Below are positions 12,127 to 21,630 of a stretch of 64,000 nucleotides of DNA, piece by piece. Made by a program: the position numbers and the translations under genes. Source of the DNA: Oegoconia quadripuncta (lineage: Eukaryota; Arthropoda; Insecta; Lepidoptera; Autostichidae); NCBI GenBank assembly GCA_949316235.1, contig OX438755.1:15641151-15705150 (forward strand), in the 5' to 3' direction. Positions within the stretch are counted from its first letter, which is position 1, and each line of letters opens with the position of its first letter. The notes under the pieces were generated by a model. The model was not told where the DNA came from, made no database searches, and was given only the letters and a program-made list of their open reading frames with translations.

Positions 12127-12360
12127 GAGGGAAAGAGTTATTAGTTCAAACCAAAGGCTGGCTGTGTGTCTATCTATAACATAGTAGTATCAAAACGGCT
12201 GAATTAAATAGACAAGTGTTTTTTTTCGACAGCTATTTAATGTTTGCGAGATGTTTCTTAGCCATGTTTGATGGAAATCAGTTTAGCGGTTTCCATGATA
12301 TATTTAGGTTTTGACACATTTGATTGATTTACCTTGATAATTTTATTTATTTATAGTTTA

Positions 12361-12535
12361 AGAATTAAACAGAATTGAACAGTCTTTGCTCAGCAGTGGA
12401 ACACTATGGGCTCTTAATAATAATAAATATAGTTTAAGATATACAAGTTATATTTTTGGTTGTTTATTTAAATTGTGGGGGGCCTTTGCACAGCAGTGGG
12501 ACACTATGGGCTCTTAATAATAATAATTTATATTT
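12361..12535 (+). repeat. two LINE 3' tails in tandem
   Basis: 'cagcagtggaacactatggg' at 12391 and 'cagcagtgggacactatggg' at 12491, each followed by 'ctcttaataataat'. They are ~100 bp apart, with AT-rich filler. They look like 3' termini of a CR1/RTE-type LINE. Confidence 0.5.
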
Positions 12536-12609
12536 ATTTATTTTTTAAAGACCGACAACTGCAATACTACAAATTAAAAATTTATTTAATGAAGGCAAAT
12601 TCTAAAAGT

Positions 12610-12828
12610 ACCGACTTAATCCAAAGATACGAAAGATGAAGTGGCAGTAAGCAGAGTACGTAGCTCGAGGAACTGCTACCCGCTGGGGCACGCACCAGCA
12701 AACGCCGTACTGATGAAGGTCGCGGGAAATCTTTGGATCCAGGCCCCTTCCTACCGTCGCTAGGGAAACCTATGCGCCTGGTATTCATTAGCGGACGTCT
12801 TGTGGCTGATAACGTCAATAATGTCATA
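12610..12828 (+). mobile_element. RTE LINE 3' end, decayed
   Basis: 'aagatgaagtggcagtaagc' then 'gtagctcgaggaactgctac' and 'gaaggtcgcgggaaatcttt' match the C-terminal coding end of RTE elements (consensus KWQWAGH.AR...RWG...). Stops, indels and a degraded 'gcggacgtcttgtggctgat' terminus mark it as dead. Confidence 0.55.
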
Positions 12829-13197
12829 ATTTAGTTCATCGGTTAACTACCGAGTGCTATATAGTACTTCGAATACTATATAGTAGGTTCCATTTATGAT
12901 CAAAACAGTTCAGAAATTTCAATAAGTATTCGTATTAGTTCTACACTTTTTAATTTGAATCAAGTTACCTTCTCCGTAAGTAGCTATAGGATCATTAAGG
13001 TGATTAGTAAATATTGCTAATATGTGGCCGGGCTTAGCAACTTAAAGTTAGTCGTTAAGAGGATATAAACTGTGGTTATTTCTAATGTAATTTTTCTAGT
13101 TTTTCCAACGTCTAAAACTTAAGACAAACCGCGTATCTATATCTGTAAAGTTACTAAGTTCTACTGTAAAAATCCACTTCCATTTCAGCAAACTATC

Positions 13198-13656
13198 CTA
13201 TTGTCGAAGCATAATCCCACCATTCTTCAAGCGCCTGTCCTCAGTCATTCCAAGGAGAAAGTTCATGTCGCCAAGCCAAAGGTTGCATTCAAAAAGTTTT
13301 ATTAAGTTTGCTCCGTCAAAGCCATAGTGGAAACAGGTGGAGCTGCCACCGTTATATTTTGGGATTTGGAAACTAGTTTGAATAAGCGAATTGAAACTTT
13401 GGTAACGAACATGAATTTTGAAATTTGAGGCATTCATAGTATTCATTTGGAATTGGTTGCATTTGAAGTAAGTTCTGCATTTGCAATATGAAGTCCTAAA
13501 ACGTTTACTAGGTAAGTAATGTAACTTCTTATATTTTTTTTCTGGAAAAGGGTGTAGTAATAAGATTTGTCTTCTGCAATCAAATGTATTGGTAATTTTT
13601 CTTCCAGTTAGTACAGCACCGAACTTTATATATGAAGTATTGAATGAAAATTGCAT
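13198..13656 (-). CDS. unrecognized 152-codon ORF
   Basis: The longest uninterrupted frame apart from the channel exons and the satellite. ATG at 13656, stop TAG at 13200-13198. The N-terminal half is Lys/Tyr/Cys-rich (RTSYCKCRTYFKCNQF); the C-terminal half is FQIPKYNGGSSTCFHYGFDG, then NLWLGDMNFLLGMTEDRR. No signal peptide or membrane segment. Many C- or G-ending codons in the second half are unlike the surrounding AT-rich filler. I do not recognize the family. It may be a lone exon (a tract 'tttgattgcag' at ~13575 could act as an acceptor), a retrocopy or chance. Confidence 0.25.
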   Translation of the reverse strand: MQFSFNTSYIKFGAVLTGRKITNTFDCRRQILLLHPFPEKKYKKLHYLPSKRFRTSYCKCRTYFKCNQFQMNTMNASNFKIHVRYQSFNSLIQTSFQIPKYNGGSSTCFHYGFDGANLIKLFECNLWLGDMNFLLGMTEDRRLKNGGIMLRQ

Positions 13657-13859
13657 AACAGAATCTTAGTTATAAGGTTTACATTATGAGCAGAAATTGT
13701 TACATCACATAAATAGCCCATAGGAATCCACTCTTATGCCTCCAGTGGTGTGATTACGACTGCGATACTTTCCATGGGTAAATCTTCCCTTGCAAGTGAC
13801 ATAATCATAGTCGCGTCATTGGAAAGTCATAATTTGATCGTTATACAGGTTTGGATCAA

Positions 13860-14110
13860 AAGGTCGAAGAAGGTGACTGTACGGCCGTATTCTCCAACAT
13901 ATTGTCAGGGGTCCCCCGGGGTTCATTGCTTGGACCCGTACTCTACACCATATTAACATCAGACTTACCTCAGAATTCTGGAGTAACAGTAGCCACATAT
14001 GTCGATGATACAGCGCTTCTTGCTTCCAACACATGCCCTAGGATGGCATCAGAGATTTTGCTAAATAGCCTTAAAGAGGTAGACAGATCACAATCACAAA
14101 AGCAGCGCTA
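13860..14110 (+). pseudogene. Jockey-type reverse transcriptase fragment
   Basis: One frame reads ILSGVPRGSLLGPVLYTIL then TSDLPQ...VTVATYVDDTALLAS. These are RT motifs B (S-G-V-P-x-G-S-x-L-G-P) and C (Y-x-D-D) of Jockey-group LINEs, where YADD is usual; YVDD here is a change. The domain is about 80 residues of a normal ~250 and lacks fingers, thumb and endonuclease, so this is a relic with no intact partner nearby. Confidence 0.75.
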
Positions 14111-14577
14111 GTAGCATGACAGGCGCGATAAACGTATATGTCGCGCGAGATATTATTTTTCCTGCTACGGGGGCTGATTTATTGTGAGCTTCAAATTTGC
14201 TGCCCACGACATATTAGTTAGCTTTTACTGGTCGCATCGAAAGAAGGTCCTATAATCTGCTAGAATGGAAACTACCTACACAATACTATCTACACTTCAT
14301 TAACCCACATTTCTCTTAAGCGCAGAGAATGTCCACGATACTCAAAATCAAGTTTGTTTTGGTAGGCACACTGCGTTAAGTAAACGAACCGCACGTTTAA
14401 CGGAATCTGCACGTGGGAGCTGGTAATGATGTTAACCTGCCCGCCTGTACCACTGGAAAGTATCTTCATGGAAATGTGGAAATGTTAGCAGACCTTACTT
14501 TTATTAAATTACCGTATTGGATTTACTACGGTGCACATTATCTATTTACTTCGTTTGTTAAATTATATAGTGTATTT

Positions 14578-14766
14578 TTCTTTATGCGCAACGGGTTAGC
14601 ACTTGACCTCAATCACACCTGTTGTATGTGAAGATGAGGCCGAAGGTGGAAGCATGCTGACTCGGAAACCCAAATATTTAGGGAACTGGCTATCTTATCT
14701 CTGACAATCGGAACACAACAATGCTATTAACATTGGCTGTTTGGCGGCAGATTTAGATAAGATTTA
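14578..14766 (-). repeat. SINE family B, body only
   Basis: 'acttgacctcaatcacacc', 'gaagatgaggccgaaggtgg' and 'ggcggcagatttagataag' match the complete copies at 49290-49618 and 57960-58292. The tRNA-like head is missing. Confidence 0.7.
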
Positions 14767-15360
14767 GATAATTCTCGATATTGAGCACAAATGAAAGAGA
14801 GTGAAACTGGAACAAATTTCAACGAGGGATAAAATGGACGGGTCGTTTTAATAAAAAAAAAATTAAGGCCGTAAATAACCATCGGTGCTGATAAAATATA
14901 AATTGACACCAAAAATTCACCATCAAATGAAATTTGGTTTTTGTAACTTTCTTATTACCACTATTTCGTTCTAGAAAATTGGACCCAGTTTCACCCTATT
15001 TTATTTGTGAACTATCTTTCAACTATTTATGTTACCTTTTCATATTCTCAACAACAACAGCAACTTTCCAGAGATACTGCAATTGACATCGTGACCTTCT
15101 ATTTTTTTATATATGAATGGGCGGCAAACGGCCTCCTACAGTAAAAAAAGGCAAAAAAATTATAACTGGATTATTATCACATAATGAAAGTCAAACATGT
15201 TTCCCGCCAACAGTCATAATGTGTTATCACCTTTAGGTATGTCAAAAGTAATGTCTGACTGATCAGGAAAAGGACTTATGAACCCTTTGGAAATTGATAA
15301 AACTTTCTGGATTGCATCTTTCTCTTACATTCAAGATTCAGAAACATTTCAGAAACAGAG
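14767..15360. other. intergenic stretch, no gene seen
   Basis: AT-rich, no supported ORF. 'gggcggcaaacggcctcc' at 15120-15137 resembles the start of the repeat at 38995 and 43750. Confidence 0.3.
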
Positions 15361-15629
15361 ATATAAATGGTGAATTTGATTTCGTGGAATTCATATTAAC
15401 TGGTGACGCCACTCTTGATTACGAACAACTTACCCCAAGGAACCATATTGGAATTCGATCAAAAAATTTTCGATTAGCCATACAAAGTAAACCATTCCGA
15501 AACCACCTTTAGTATGGAAGTCTAACAATTTTCGTCTGAATTCGCTTATGGTAGCTATTAGAAACTTGTTCGTAATCAGGAGTCGAGTCACCAGTAAACA
15601 GGAATTACACGAATTAAATTTCACCCTGT
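15361..15629. mobile_element. family L MITE, both arms
   Basis: The left arm (ggtgaatttgatttcgtgga ... actggtgacgccactcttga ... acgaacaa) is the inverse of the right arm (ttgttcgtaatcaggagtcg ... gaattaaatttcaccctg). Arms are ~60-65 bp with ~140 bp between. Related copies: 4293-4375 and 42165-42310. No transposase. Confidence 0.65.
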
Positions 15630-15670
15630 TTAGTGACGGATAGTAGGGACAGATGCCGAAGTAAATAAAG

Positions 15671-15741
15671 ACATACACAGCTACATATCTAGTTACATAG
15701 TAAGCAACTATAGGCTTGTGTTGTGGATATCAGATGGTTGG
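15671..15741 (-). repeat. SINE family C tail fragment
   Basis: 'acatagtaagcaactatagg' then 'cttgtgttgtgg...cagatggtt' is the tail part of family C (see 37958-38210). Confidence 0.55.
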
Positions 15742-16250
15742 TATATGAAATGGTTCAATAATTACCCCGTTTTGTCAATTCTGCACTAAAACAGTATTTG
15801 CATAAGGATACACAACTATTTTTAAACTCGATATTACCTACAGAATCAGTGTTAGGGGCAACCAACGCTTCCTAGTAATTCAAGGACATTTGGTCCCTGT
15901 CCGACCGAACGTAATCCGGCTGGGGATTTTACACGGGCGGGAATCAGGAATGTAGTTGTCCAGTTAACCCATGTAATGTGGGTGGAATTACGTCCCTGCA
16001 CGATATTAGAGAAAGGTTTTCAAACGCGCGTTTCAATAATGAGACCCTTTTTCTTAAAGGTTAAATTAGGAGATGAATTTCACAGGAAAAAAGAGGGGAA
16101 AAGGTAATAGAATTTATCTTTGAAAGCTGTTCGAGAAAATGAGGTAACCAGACTATTACTGTGGTAGAGATTAAAGCTGTGTCGAATAAGATTGGGGTAA
16201 GAGATAAAATATTTATACCTTCATTTTTATGTGAAAATAGAATAGAATTG
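15742..16250. other. single-copy-looking intergenic DNA
   Basis: No ORF or repeat recognized. 15850-16060 is GC-richer than its surroundings ('gtccgaccgaacgtaatccg', 'gtgggtggaattacgtccct') and could be a conserved or regulatory segment downstream of the K2P gene (weak inference). Confidence 0.25.
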
Positions 16251-16452
16251 TTTTTTTTTAATGCTTGACCTCAATCACACCTGATGTTAAGTGAAGATGA
16301 GGTCAAAGGTGAAAGCGTACTGACCCGGAAACCCCAACACATTTGGGGGACTGGATATCTTAACTCTGACAACCGGAACACAACAATGCTATTAACATTG
16401 CTGCTTGGCAGTTAGCCAGGCGGATATTTAAAATGTCCTATCACCAACCAAT
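16251..16452 (-). repeat. SINE family B at the K2P 3' flank
   Basis: 'gcttgacctcaatcacacc' to 'gatatttaaaatgtcctatc' matches family B without the head. It lies 0.5 kb beyond the K2P stop. Confidence 0.7.
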
Positions 16453-16663
16453 ATAAAATAAATGAGGTACCTAGTCAATCATCTACAGAAAACCTATTAA
16501 AAGACGTGTCCTTTACGTCACAGACCGGAAGACATTATTTATTCATTATTTCAATTCCTTTCACAAATACCTCTAACTTGGTTGAAAGTTATGCACTGCA
16601 AATGACGTAAACAATTATAATGTAGAAGATGGATTAAATCACGAATGTACAGTTCAACACAAT

Positions 16664-16806
16664 TTTATTGTTTCATTACAATTTCAGCCTTGCTTTTATA
16701 AATACATTTTTACATTATTTACATCACAAACACTTCACTTTTGAGTACAAATTCCGTAAAAACTTTCAATTGTCAATTCATTTAGATATGCGAAAATAAT
16801 TTTATT
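16664..16806 (-). terminator. candidate poly(A) signals of the K2P 3' UTR
   Basis: On the minus strand AATAAA occurs at 16806-16801 (about 170 nt after the stop) and again at 16669-16664. The sequence between the stop and 16460 has no open frame and is interrupted only by a SINE from 16452. Either hexamer could be used; no transcript evidence is available here. Confidence 0.4.
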
Positions 16807-16973
16807 ACCAAGTAATGTTAATATGTGTTACAATTTAGTTTAACCATAAGAAGTACAGAAAATGGATCCAATGAAAGTATATTAATTTGGACCCTAAATG
16901 TAAATTACTACATTAACGATCATAACATCCTTAGATGATTATCTGTTGAGCTACATTCGCTCTTCTCGTACTG

Positions 16974-17451
16974 TCATTGCCGTGACAACCCCAAACTGTT
17001 AGCTAACTGTGAACATCGTGATACTACTTCATCTTGAAGAAGACTGAAAGACATTGCTATCAATATGAGTCCAAACACTAAATAAGCACAACACGCTATC
17101 ATTTGAATGTATTCACTTCTTGAATTCTCAGTACTTTGTTTTGATGTTAAGAAACTAGTAGGTACAAAATCACCGAAGCCAATGGTTGCTAACGCTATAA
17201 AGCAAAAGTACGCTGCGTCGAGGAAGCTCCAATTTTCCCAAGCGGAGAATATAGCTGCTCCAATGCAGATGTACGTCAGGAGTAGAAATAGAACAATGCC
17301 AACGGGAATGTGGCAGTGTTCAATTCCATGGCTGATATGGTGGTGAACGCTAGTTGAGGCACTGCTACTGGGAGCGGCGCAACTCTTCGTTTTGTGATTT
17401 TCTTCTTTCCAGATCAAAGGCACTCGTGATGGCGTATCGTGAGGGCATATT
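16974..17451 (-). CDS. K2P terminal exon: M3, pore loop P2, M4, stop
   Basis: 478 nt from a cag acceptor (17454-17452) to TGA at 16976-16974. Residues 276-434. Order: end of cytoplasmic loop (Ser/His-rich), M3 (IPVGIVLFLLLTYICIGAAIF), the K2P-typical FSAWENWSFLDAAYFCF stretch, filter 2 TIGFGDFVP (365-373), a short extracellular linker with an N-S-R/E-rich segment, then M4. The C-terminal tail after M4 is only about 21 residues, short for the family, so most of the cytoplasmic mass is in the central loop. Confidence 0.95.
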
Positions 17452-19644
17452 CTGCGAAAGAAAACAAAGTATAACTATTCCGTCTCAGACCCTCAATCAG
17501 CTCCCATTTCCCAGCTCAATTGACTAAATTCGTGATTCTTCAAGTGTTTAATGTTACATTCCTGATTTTTCAAAGACTTGATTATATTCGTGTTAGCAAA
17601 ATTGCTGTGGCTAGTATACAGTGAGTATTTGCGAGTATTCTAAATGTGAAATAAGATAGGACGAAATATTTTTCTACCTCAGACGTAAAAGTCATAGAGG
17701 CTATGTAATTGTTCCTAATATTAGTGCTACATAAATCACTTACGCTTCATCAGGATCTTCGGAATCGTCAAGTTCGTCTTGACTTCTATTCGACTGAAGT
17801 TCACCGCATTCCTCGGCTATTAGTTGCTCAATGATATGTCCTCTTGGCCTCTGAATAGTCCCTCTCCCTCTTCCCCGACCTGGTCCATGCACCGTTGCTA
17901 GGCACTTCATACTATTCAAGGTTTTCTTTCGATCTAAAGTCTGAGTTTGAAGTGCTGATGATGTATGAGGTTCTGTAAGAGATATAAAATTGTTACATAT
18001 TGAAGGTAAATCACATTTATCTACGCAGAGCAATTAAGCAACCTAATCATTTTACATTGCTACAAAATATTCAACACGATAAATTCATATTAACTTTTTG
18101 AATCGAGAATGTATTACAGATTATTGAAGTAAGTTTGGTAATAGATGACATTCTAAATACTTGTTAGTAAACAAAAGGGTAACATTTTATAGTAGTAGTT
18201 GTGTCGTTTTCTCTTGTCAGGCAAAATCAAAATTAAAGATAACATAATTCACAATTCTAACAAGTTACCCTAATCTGATAACGAAACAAAAGAGACATTT
18301 ACCATCAGCCAAGGCACTGCGCTTCACACGGCCCAGCGTAGCAGCCCTAGGGCTTGCTGGTGCCCTCTCAAATACTTGCGAATATTGACCTCTCTCGCCA
18401 GCTCTGGCTCTCACAGTGCCAGGAGACCTGTGTGGCCGCGGCGGGAATGACGTGTACTGGTTGTGCTCAGCTGGCTGCGGCAGGAGGCGTTGCTGTTCAT
18501 GGAGTTGGAAGTGATTTTCCATCTGTACCGGCAAAAGAATAATTTTGTACTAGCAAATATAAATTTTATATAACGCTTTAAATCGAGATGAAGGTGCCGT
18601 GGATTGGTGTAGAAATTAATCATCATGAAAAGTTTAAGAGCCAGTCTCTTGTCGATGTAGTATTCTCCATTCTTGATTGTCTAGCAGCCTTATTCTTTAA
18701 CTTGACTAAGAATGGAACTACCAGAATTCGTCCTTAGGCTTAAATTTTCAAATTCGACGGATGGCAAAGGAATTTTGAAGTTAGACCTTATATGTCATTG
18801 TGTCCGCCGCATATACTACCGTGTAACTGTGCGAAACTTTTCTATGAATACATCCGAAAGGAAGAAACACACACTACAGAGGAAGTCTCAGAAAAATCTT
18901 ATGTTGGCAACTTCACTCTTCGTGGCTTAAACATTAGGTAAACCGAGATACTAGATAAAACACCTACCTACTCTAGTCAAGTAGACCAACGTAAATGGCA
19001 AATTCAAACCGCTATATGCATATCTAGCTATAATAAATATCCTTTGACATACACACAGCGCCATCTAGTTCCACAGTAAGTAACTATAGGCTTGTGTTGT
19101 GGATGCTATCGGCATTTGTTCCGCATTATTCGCATCATAGCCGGTTAAATCTTATTGTATTCTTATTTTTACAATTACCTCTCCTTCCTTTTTCCAAGTA
19201 TTAGGCACTTTGCTCTTGGTGGCTTTCAACCAAGCTAATCTGGCGAGCCTAGCCAATGACGCACCCAGTCCAGCCAAACACGCCAATGTCAACGGCACGC
19301 CGGCAGCTGCATAAGCTACCGTGGCCGCTCGACCCGCTGCCGTCCGTGGAGATACATTTCCATATCCTGAAGAAGAGAGACAGAAGACAGTGAGTAGTCT
19401 CACTTTCCTCTGTAGACAACTACACATTTAATGCCCTAAATCTTTAAACTCTTACCTATGGTAGTTATTAATGTGATGCAATATATGACAGCCCCTGAGA
19501 ATGTCCACTTGGTGTCGAGCGCCAGCTCTGGTGGCTGCGCCTCTGATGTCTGCCGCGCTGCTGCCACTATCGATGTTTCAAACTTTCTCAGCTGCTCATG
19601 AACTAGGCGAGTCCAGTTGCGCTCGTACAGGACGTTTAGACGTT
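16974..19644 (-). CDS. K2P (TWIK-type) potassium channel gene, 3' five exons, 5' end missing
   Basis: Joined exons 19644-19456, 19366-19179, 18522-18303, 17972-17744 and 17451-16974 give 434 residues and a TGA stop. Every internal junction is GT-AG and phases agree (1, 0, 1, 2). Two-pore channels are dimers that carry background K+ leak current across the plasma membrane; each subunit has M1-P1-M2-M3-P2-M4. Visible here: extracellular cap region (residues 1-45), P1 with filter TIGYGN (62-67), M2 (about 75-102), a long cytoplasmic loop (about 104-323), M3 (about 324-345), P2 with filter TIGFGD (365-370) and M4 (about 392-413), then a short 21-residue C-terminus. The N-terminus and M1 are absent: the first exon seen needs one base from an upstream exon. 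M2 is unusually Ala/Leu/Gly-rich. The ortholog in other insects cannot be fixed from sequence alone, so no symbol is given. Neighbours are all repeats. Confidence 0.93.
17744..17972 (-). CDS. K2P exon: Gly/Arg and acidic part of M2-M3 loop
   Basis: 229 nt, acceptor cag at 17975-17973 (ttacag), donor GTAAGT at 17743-17738. Residues 200-275 with an Ala completed by the next exon. It carries an RGRGRG run (about 232-237) and a strongly acidic tract, QDELDDSEDPDEA, just before M3. Both are loop features with no known catalytic role; they could be trafficking or phosphorylation-dependent docking segments (inference). Confidence 0.9.
18303..18522 (-). CDS. K2P exon: Gln/Pro/Arg-rich part of M2-M3 loop
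   Basis: 220 nt, acceptor cag at 18525-18523, donor GTAAATG from 18302. Residues 127-199 (MENHFQLHEQQR... to ...SALAD, split Asp/Glu next). The sequence is hydrophilic and probably disordered, with Gln/His-rich then Pro/Arg-rich stretches and possible basophilic kinase sites such as RVKRSAL. It opens with ATG, but it is in phase with the exon before it and lies after M2. I therefore read it as an internal exon rather than a start, although an alternative internal promoter cannot be excluded. Confidence 0.85.
18625..19107. repeat. intronic repeats of the K2P gene
   Basis: Within the 656-nt intron: a degenerate family M piece at about 18635-18690 ('gagccagtctcttgtcgat') and a family C SINE tail at 19046-19107 ('acacacagcgccatctagtt', then 'taggcttgtgttgtgg'). 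Confidence 0.5.
19179..19366 (-). CDS. K2P exon: filter GYGN, M2 and start of cytoplasmic loop
   Basis: 188 nt between a cag acceptor (19369-19367) and a GTAATT donor (19178-19173). Encodes residues 64-126: GYGNVSPRT completes selectivity filter 1, followed by a hydrophobic M2 rich in Ala, Gly and Leu, then basic LARLAWLKATKSK at the membrane exit. The 89-nt intron separating it from the preceding exon cuts inside the filter codon, so the splice is unambiguous. It ends in phase 0 (GAG|GT). Confidence 0.93.
19456..19644 (-). CDS. K2P exon: extracellular cap and first half of pore loop P1
   Basis: 189 nt between a polypyrimidine/cag acceptor (19647-19645) and a GTAAG donor (19455-19451). Residues 1-63 of the partial protein, starting RLNVLYERNW after a split Glu codon. 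The first part is hydrophilic, with Arg/Glu/Gln-rich helix-like sequence, as expected for the K2P extracellular cap after M1. The last part, WTFSGAVIYCITLITTI, is the P1 pore helix; the filter Gly is split across the junction (ATAG|GA). The next exon supplies GYGN. No M1 precedes it, so at least one more exon lies upstream. Confidence 0.93.
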
Positions 19645-19671
19645 CTGGAACAAGAGAAAAGGTGGTGAATA

Positions 19672-19850
19672 CATTACATACATACATAAAGTCACGTCTG
19701 TTTCCCGTAGAGGTAAGCAGAGACCACAGACTTCCACTTACTACGGTTCTATTTAATTATTCATATATGCTCGTCGGTTTAGGGTACCAGAGTACCCTAT
19801 GAGGAAGAGAGTAAGTCCAGAGACTTAGCCTATCTTTAAGACGTGGTCAA
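19672..19850 (-). repeat. family H repeat in the K2P intron
   Basis: 'catacatacataaagtcacg' followed by 'gtctgtttcccgtagaggta' and 'gcagagaccacagacttcc' is the inverted 3' end of a (TATG)n-tailed lepidopteran repeat. The same family occurs at 43850-44000 and 63945-64000. It sits 28 bp upstream (in gene sense) of the first K2P exon seen. Confidence 0.6.
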
Positions 19851-19902
19851 TGATATTGTGCGGTTTTAATTTTTATTTTCAGAAGTTATCGAGACTTACC
19901 GA

Positions 19903-20098
19903 CTTATTCATAAAAATTTTTAGTTTATAGCCTATTTTAGTTAAAGTATGTTTTATCTCAGTCGTTCATAAGGAAATGTTGTAATGAAAGAAAATGACAA
20001 ATGTCGTTCATAAGAAAATGTTGTAATGAAAGAAAATGACAAAACATACTTTAACTAAAACAGGCTTATAAAGCGTTTGTAAATTTTTATGAATAAGA
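19903..20098. mobile_element. family N palindromic MITE
   Basis: Terminal inverted repeats 'cttattcataaaaattttt' and 'aaatttttatgaataag' continue into an arm with 'tagttaaagtatgtttt'. The centre has two direct copies of a ~44-bp unit ('gtcgttcataag.aaatgttgtaatgaaag'). Non-coding. The other copy is at 12017-12126. Confidence 0.7.
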
Positions 20099-20527
20099 CG
20101 GTTAGTCTACTAACGACATGATGGTTGGAAATCAGTTAAGGTGTTTAGAATGGTTTATTTTCCGAATGATATAATTAGCACATAGGGTTTTTTTAAATTC
20201 TCCAATCTGCACTGAGCCGCATGATGGAGTAATACCCTGTTCTATTGAGAGATTGTACCGCAACAGCGGGGATGAACTCGCGTTTAGAGTACTGCCAATT
20301 GTAAATGACAATATTTTTCATAATAATCCAAATAACTCAATACTTTATACGCAATTTTTATTATGAAATATGAAAAAAGTAGCATTATTTGAAGAGCCCG
20401 TAGAAGATCTATTTTCATTACATTCGTCAGTACGGTCAGCAAAATAAGTGCGAAACATGCTGCTGTTGAGAAGAGGTTTTCTAACAAGCTGAATTCAACT
20501 GTATTTCTCGTATCGTAACTATCAAAG

Positions 20528-20711
20528 TTAAGAGGGTTTATTCAGCCCAGTGGCGCCTTCATTGGATTAATTAAGTTTATTATATAGTGATTTATAGTTA
20601 GCTTTTAGGCTTCTAGAGTGCAGGTCAGAGCAATTTTATTTATTCTGTATTTAAAAAGTAAACTTAATTAATCCAATGAAGGAAGCCACTGGACGGAATA
20701 AACCCTCTTAA
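20528..20711. mobile_element. MITE with TTAA target duplication, copy 1
   Basis: TTAA at 20528-20531 and 20708-20711 flank a 176-bp element. Its ~55-bp arms are 'gagggtttattcagcccag' with 'gccttcattggattaattaa', and the inverse 'ttaattaatccaatgaagg'. TTAA duplication is used by piggyBac and Kolobok superfamilies; the terminal sequence does not decide between them. Confidence 0.7.
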
Positions 20712-21100
20712 CTCTTAACGTAACGTAATTATAAATGATACCTAAATAGCGATGATAGGTTCTTTTTCAGAATTCACGATTATAAAAAAGTGGCCGTTAT
20801 CAATAAAATTATATTCTCAAATATAACCGTAAATAAAGCTATTCATAAGCTAAGCGTAAGGATGAAATTTGGTGTGTAAGTAGAATGTATTAAAGTATAG
20901 GATATTTTTTATCTCAATAAACTGAGTAGATCCCGCGGGATTAACAAATTAAACATTGTATTCCTTCAAAAAATCAATCAAAAATCAAAAATATTTTATT
21001 CAATGTAGGATACAAAAATATCACTTATTGAAAGTCAACATGTTATTTTTTTAACAACGTTATTCCACGCAGGCGAAGCCGCAGACGAAAATCTAGTAGA
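20712..21100. repeat. family J repeat interrupted by a LINE tail
   Basis: 'gatgaaatttggtgtgtaag', then 'cccgcgggattaacaaatta' at 20935, is broken by ~100 bp with 'aatcaaaaatcaaaaatatt' (inverted LINE tail). It then resumes as 'ttattccacgcaggcgaagc' to 'ctagtag' at ~21100. 20716-20840 also resembles the interior of the TTAA MITE copy at 60205-60607. Confidence 0.45.
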
Positions 21101-21628
21101 AAATAAAGTTATTTGTATCGAGAATTCTTGAGTATAACAAAAGTAGGTTAGTACTAGGTTTCCTGGCGTGACCAAGAAAGTATTCGATCTTCGTTGCTGA
21201 CAGTAAGATAGTGAACATGTGGACACGTAACAGCATCCTCAACTTCCCGGCATAACTTGTTAACACGTATGAGAATATAAATCACACCTATGGTGTGTAC
21301 GTAACATAATACAGTCAGAAACAAGGAAAATGTTTTATATGACTTCCCTAAGGTGAAAAGGTAATTCGGGTACTTGTTTAAAAAGGTTGACTATGCAATT
21401 ACGGTCATTTTCGTAACCGTGGTTCGCAACTAGTTGCGAATTAAGAATTTTTGATCTTTGTTCGCAACCAGTTGTGAATCAAGACAACTTTTTTTTTTAC
21501 CGCAACTTGGTAGCAAACAAAGAATAAAAACTTCACAAACTTACATAGTTGCAATGGGAGAAAATCATTTGTTAATTCGCAAATATTGAATAACAAAAAT
21601 ATGCAATTGAAACTTCCCAATGTCAATC
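21101..21628. other. intergenic stretch, no gene seen
   Basis: 'gttcgcaactagttgcgaat' at 21422-21441 and 'gttcgcaaccagttgtgaat' at 21460-21479 form two adjacent near-palindromes. Otherwise nothing recognized. Confidence 0.35.
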
Positions 21629-21630
21629 TA

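Noticed and set aside
17107..17346. 79-codon plus-strand ORF
   Set aside because: Antisense shadow of the K2P terminal exon.
18354..18626. ORFs of 62 and 71 codons overlapping the K2P loop exon
   Set aside because: Other-frame or antisense shadows of the 18522-18303 exon.
20284..20487. Hydrophobic minus-strand ORF (67 codons) that could be the missing K2P M1 exon
   Set aside because: It has two scattered hydrophobic runs, lacks a cap-type sequence after the first one, and has no phase-1 donor that joins to the 19644 exon.
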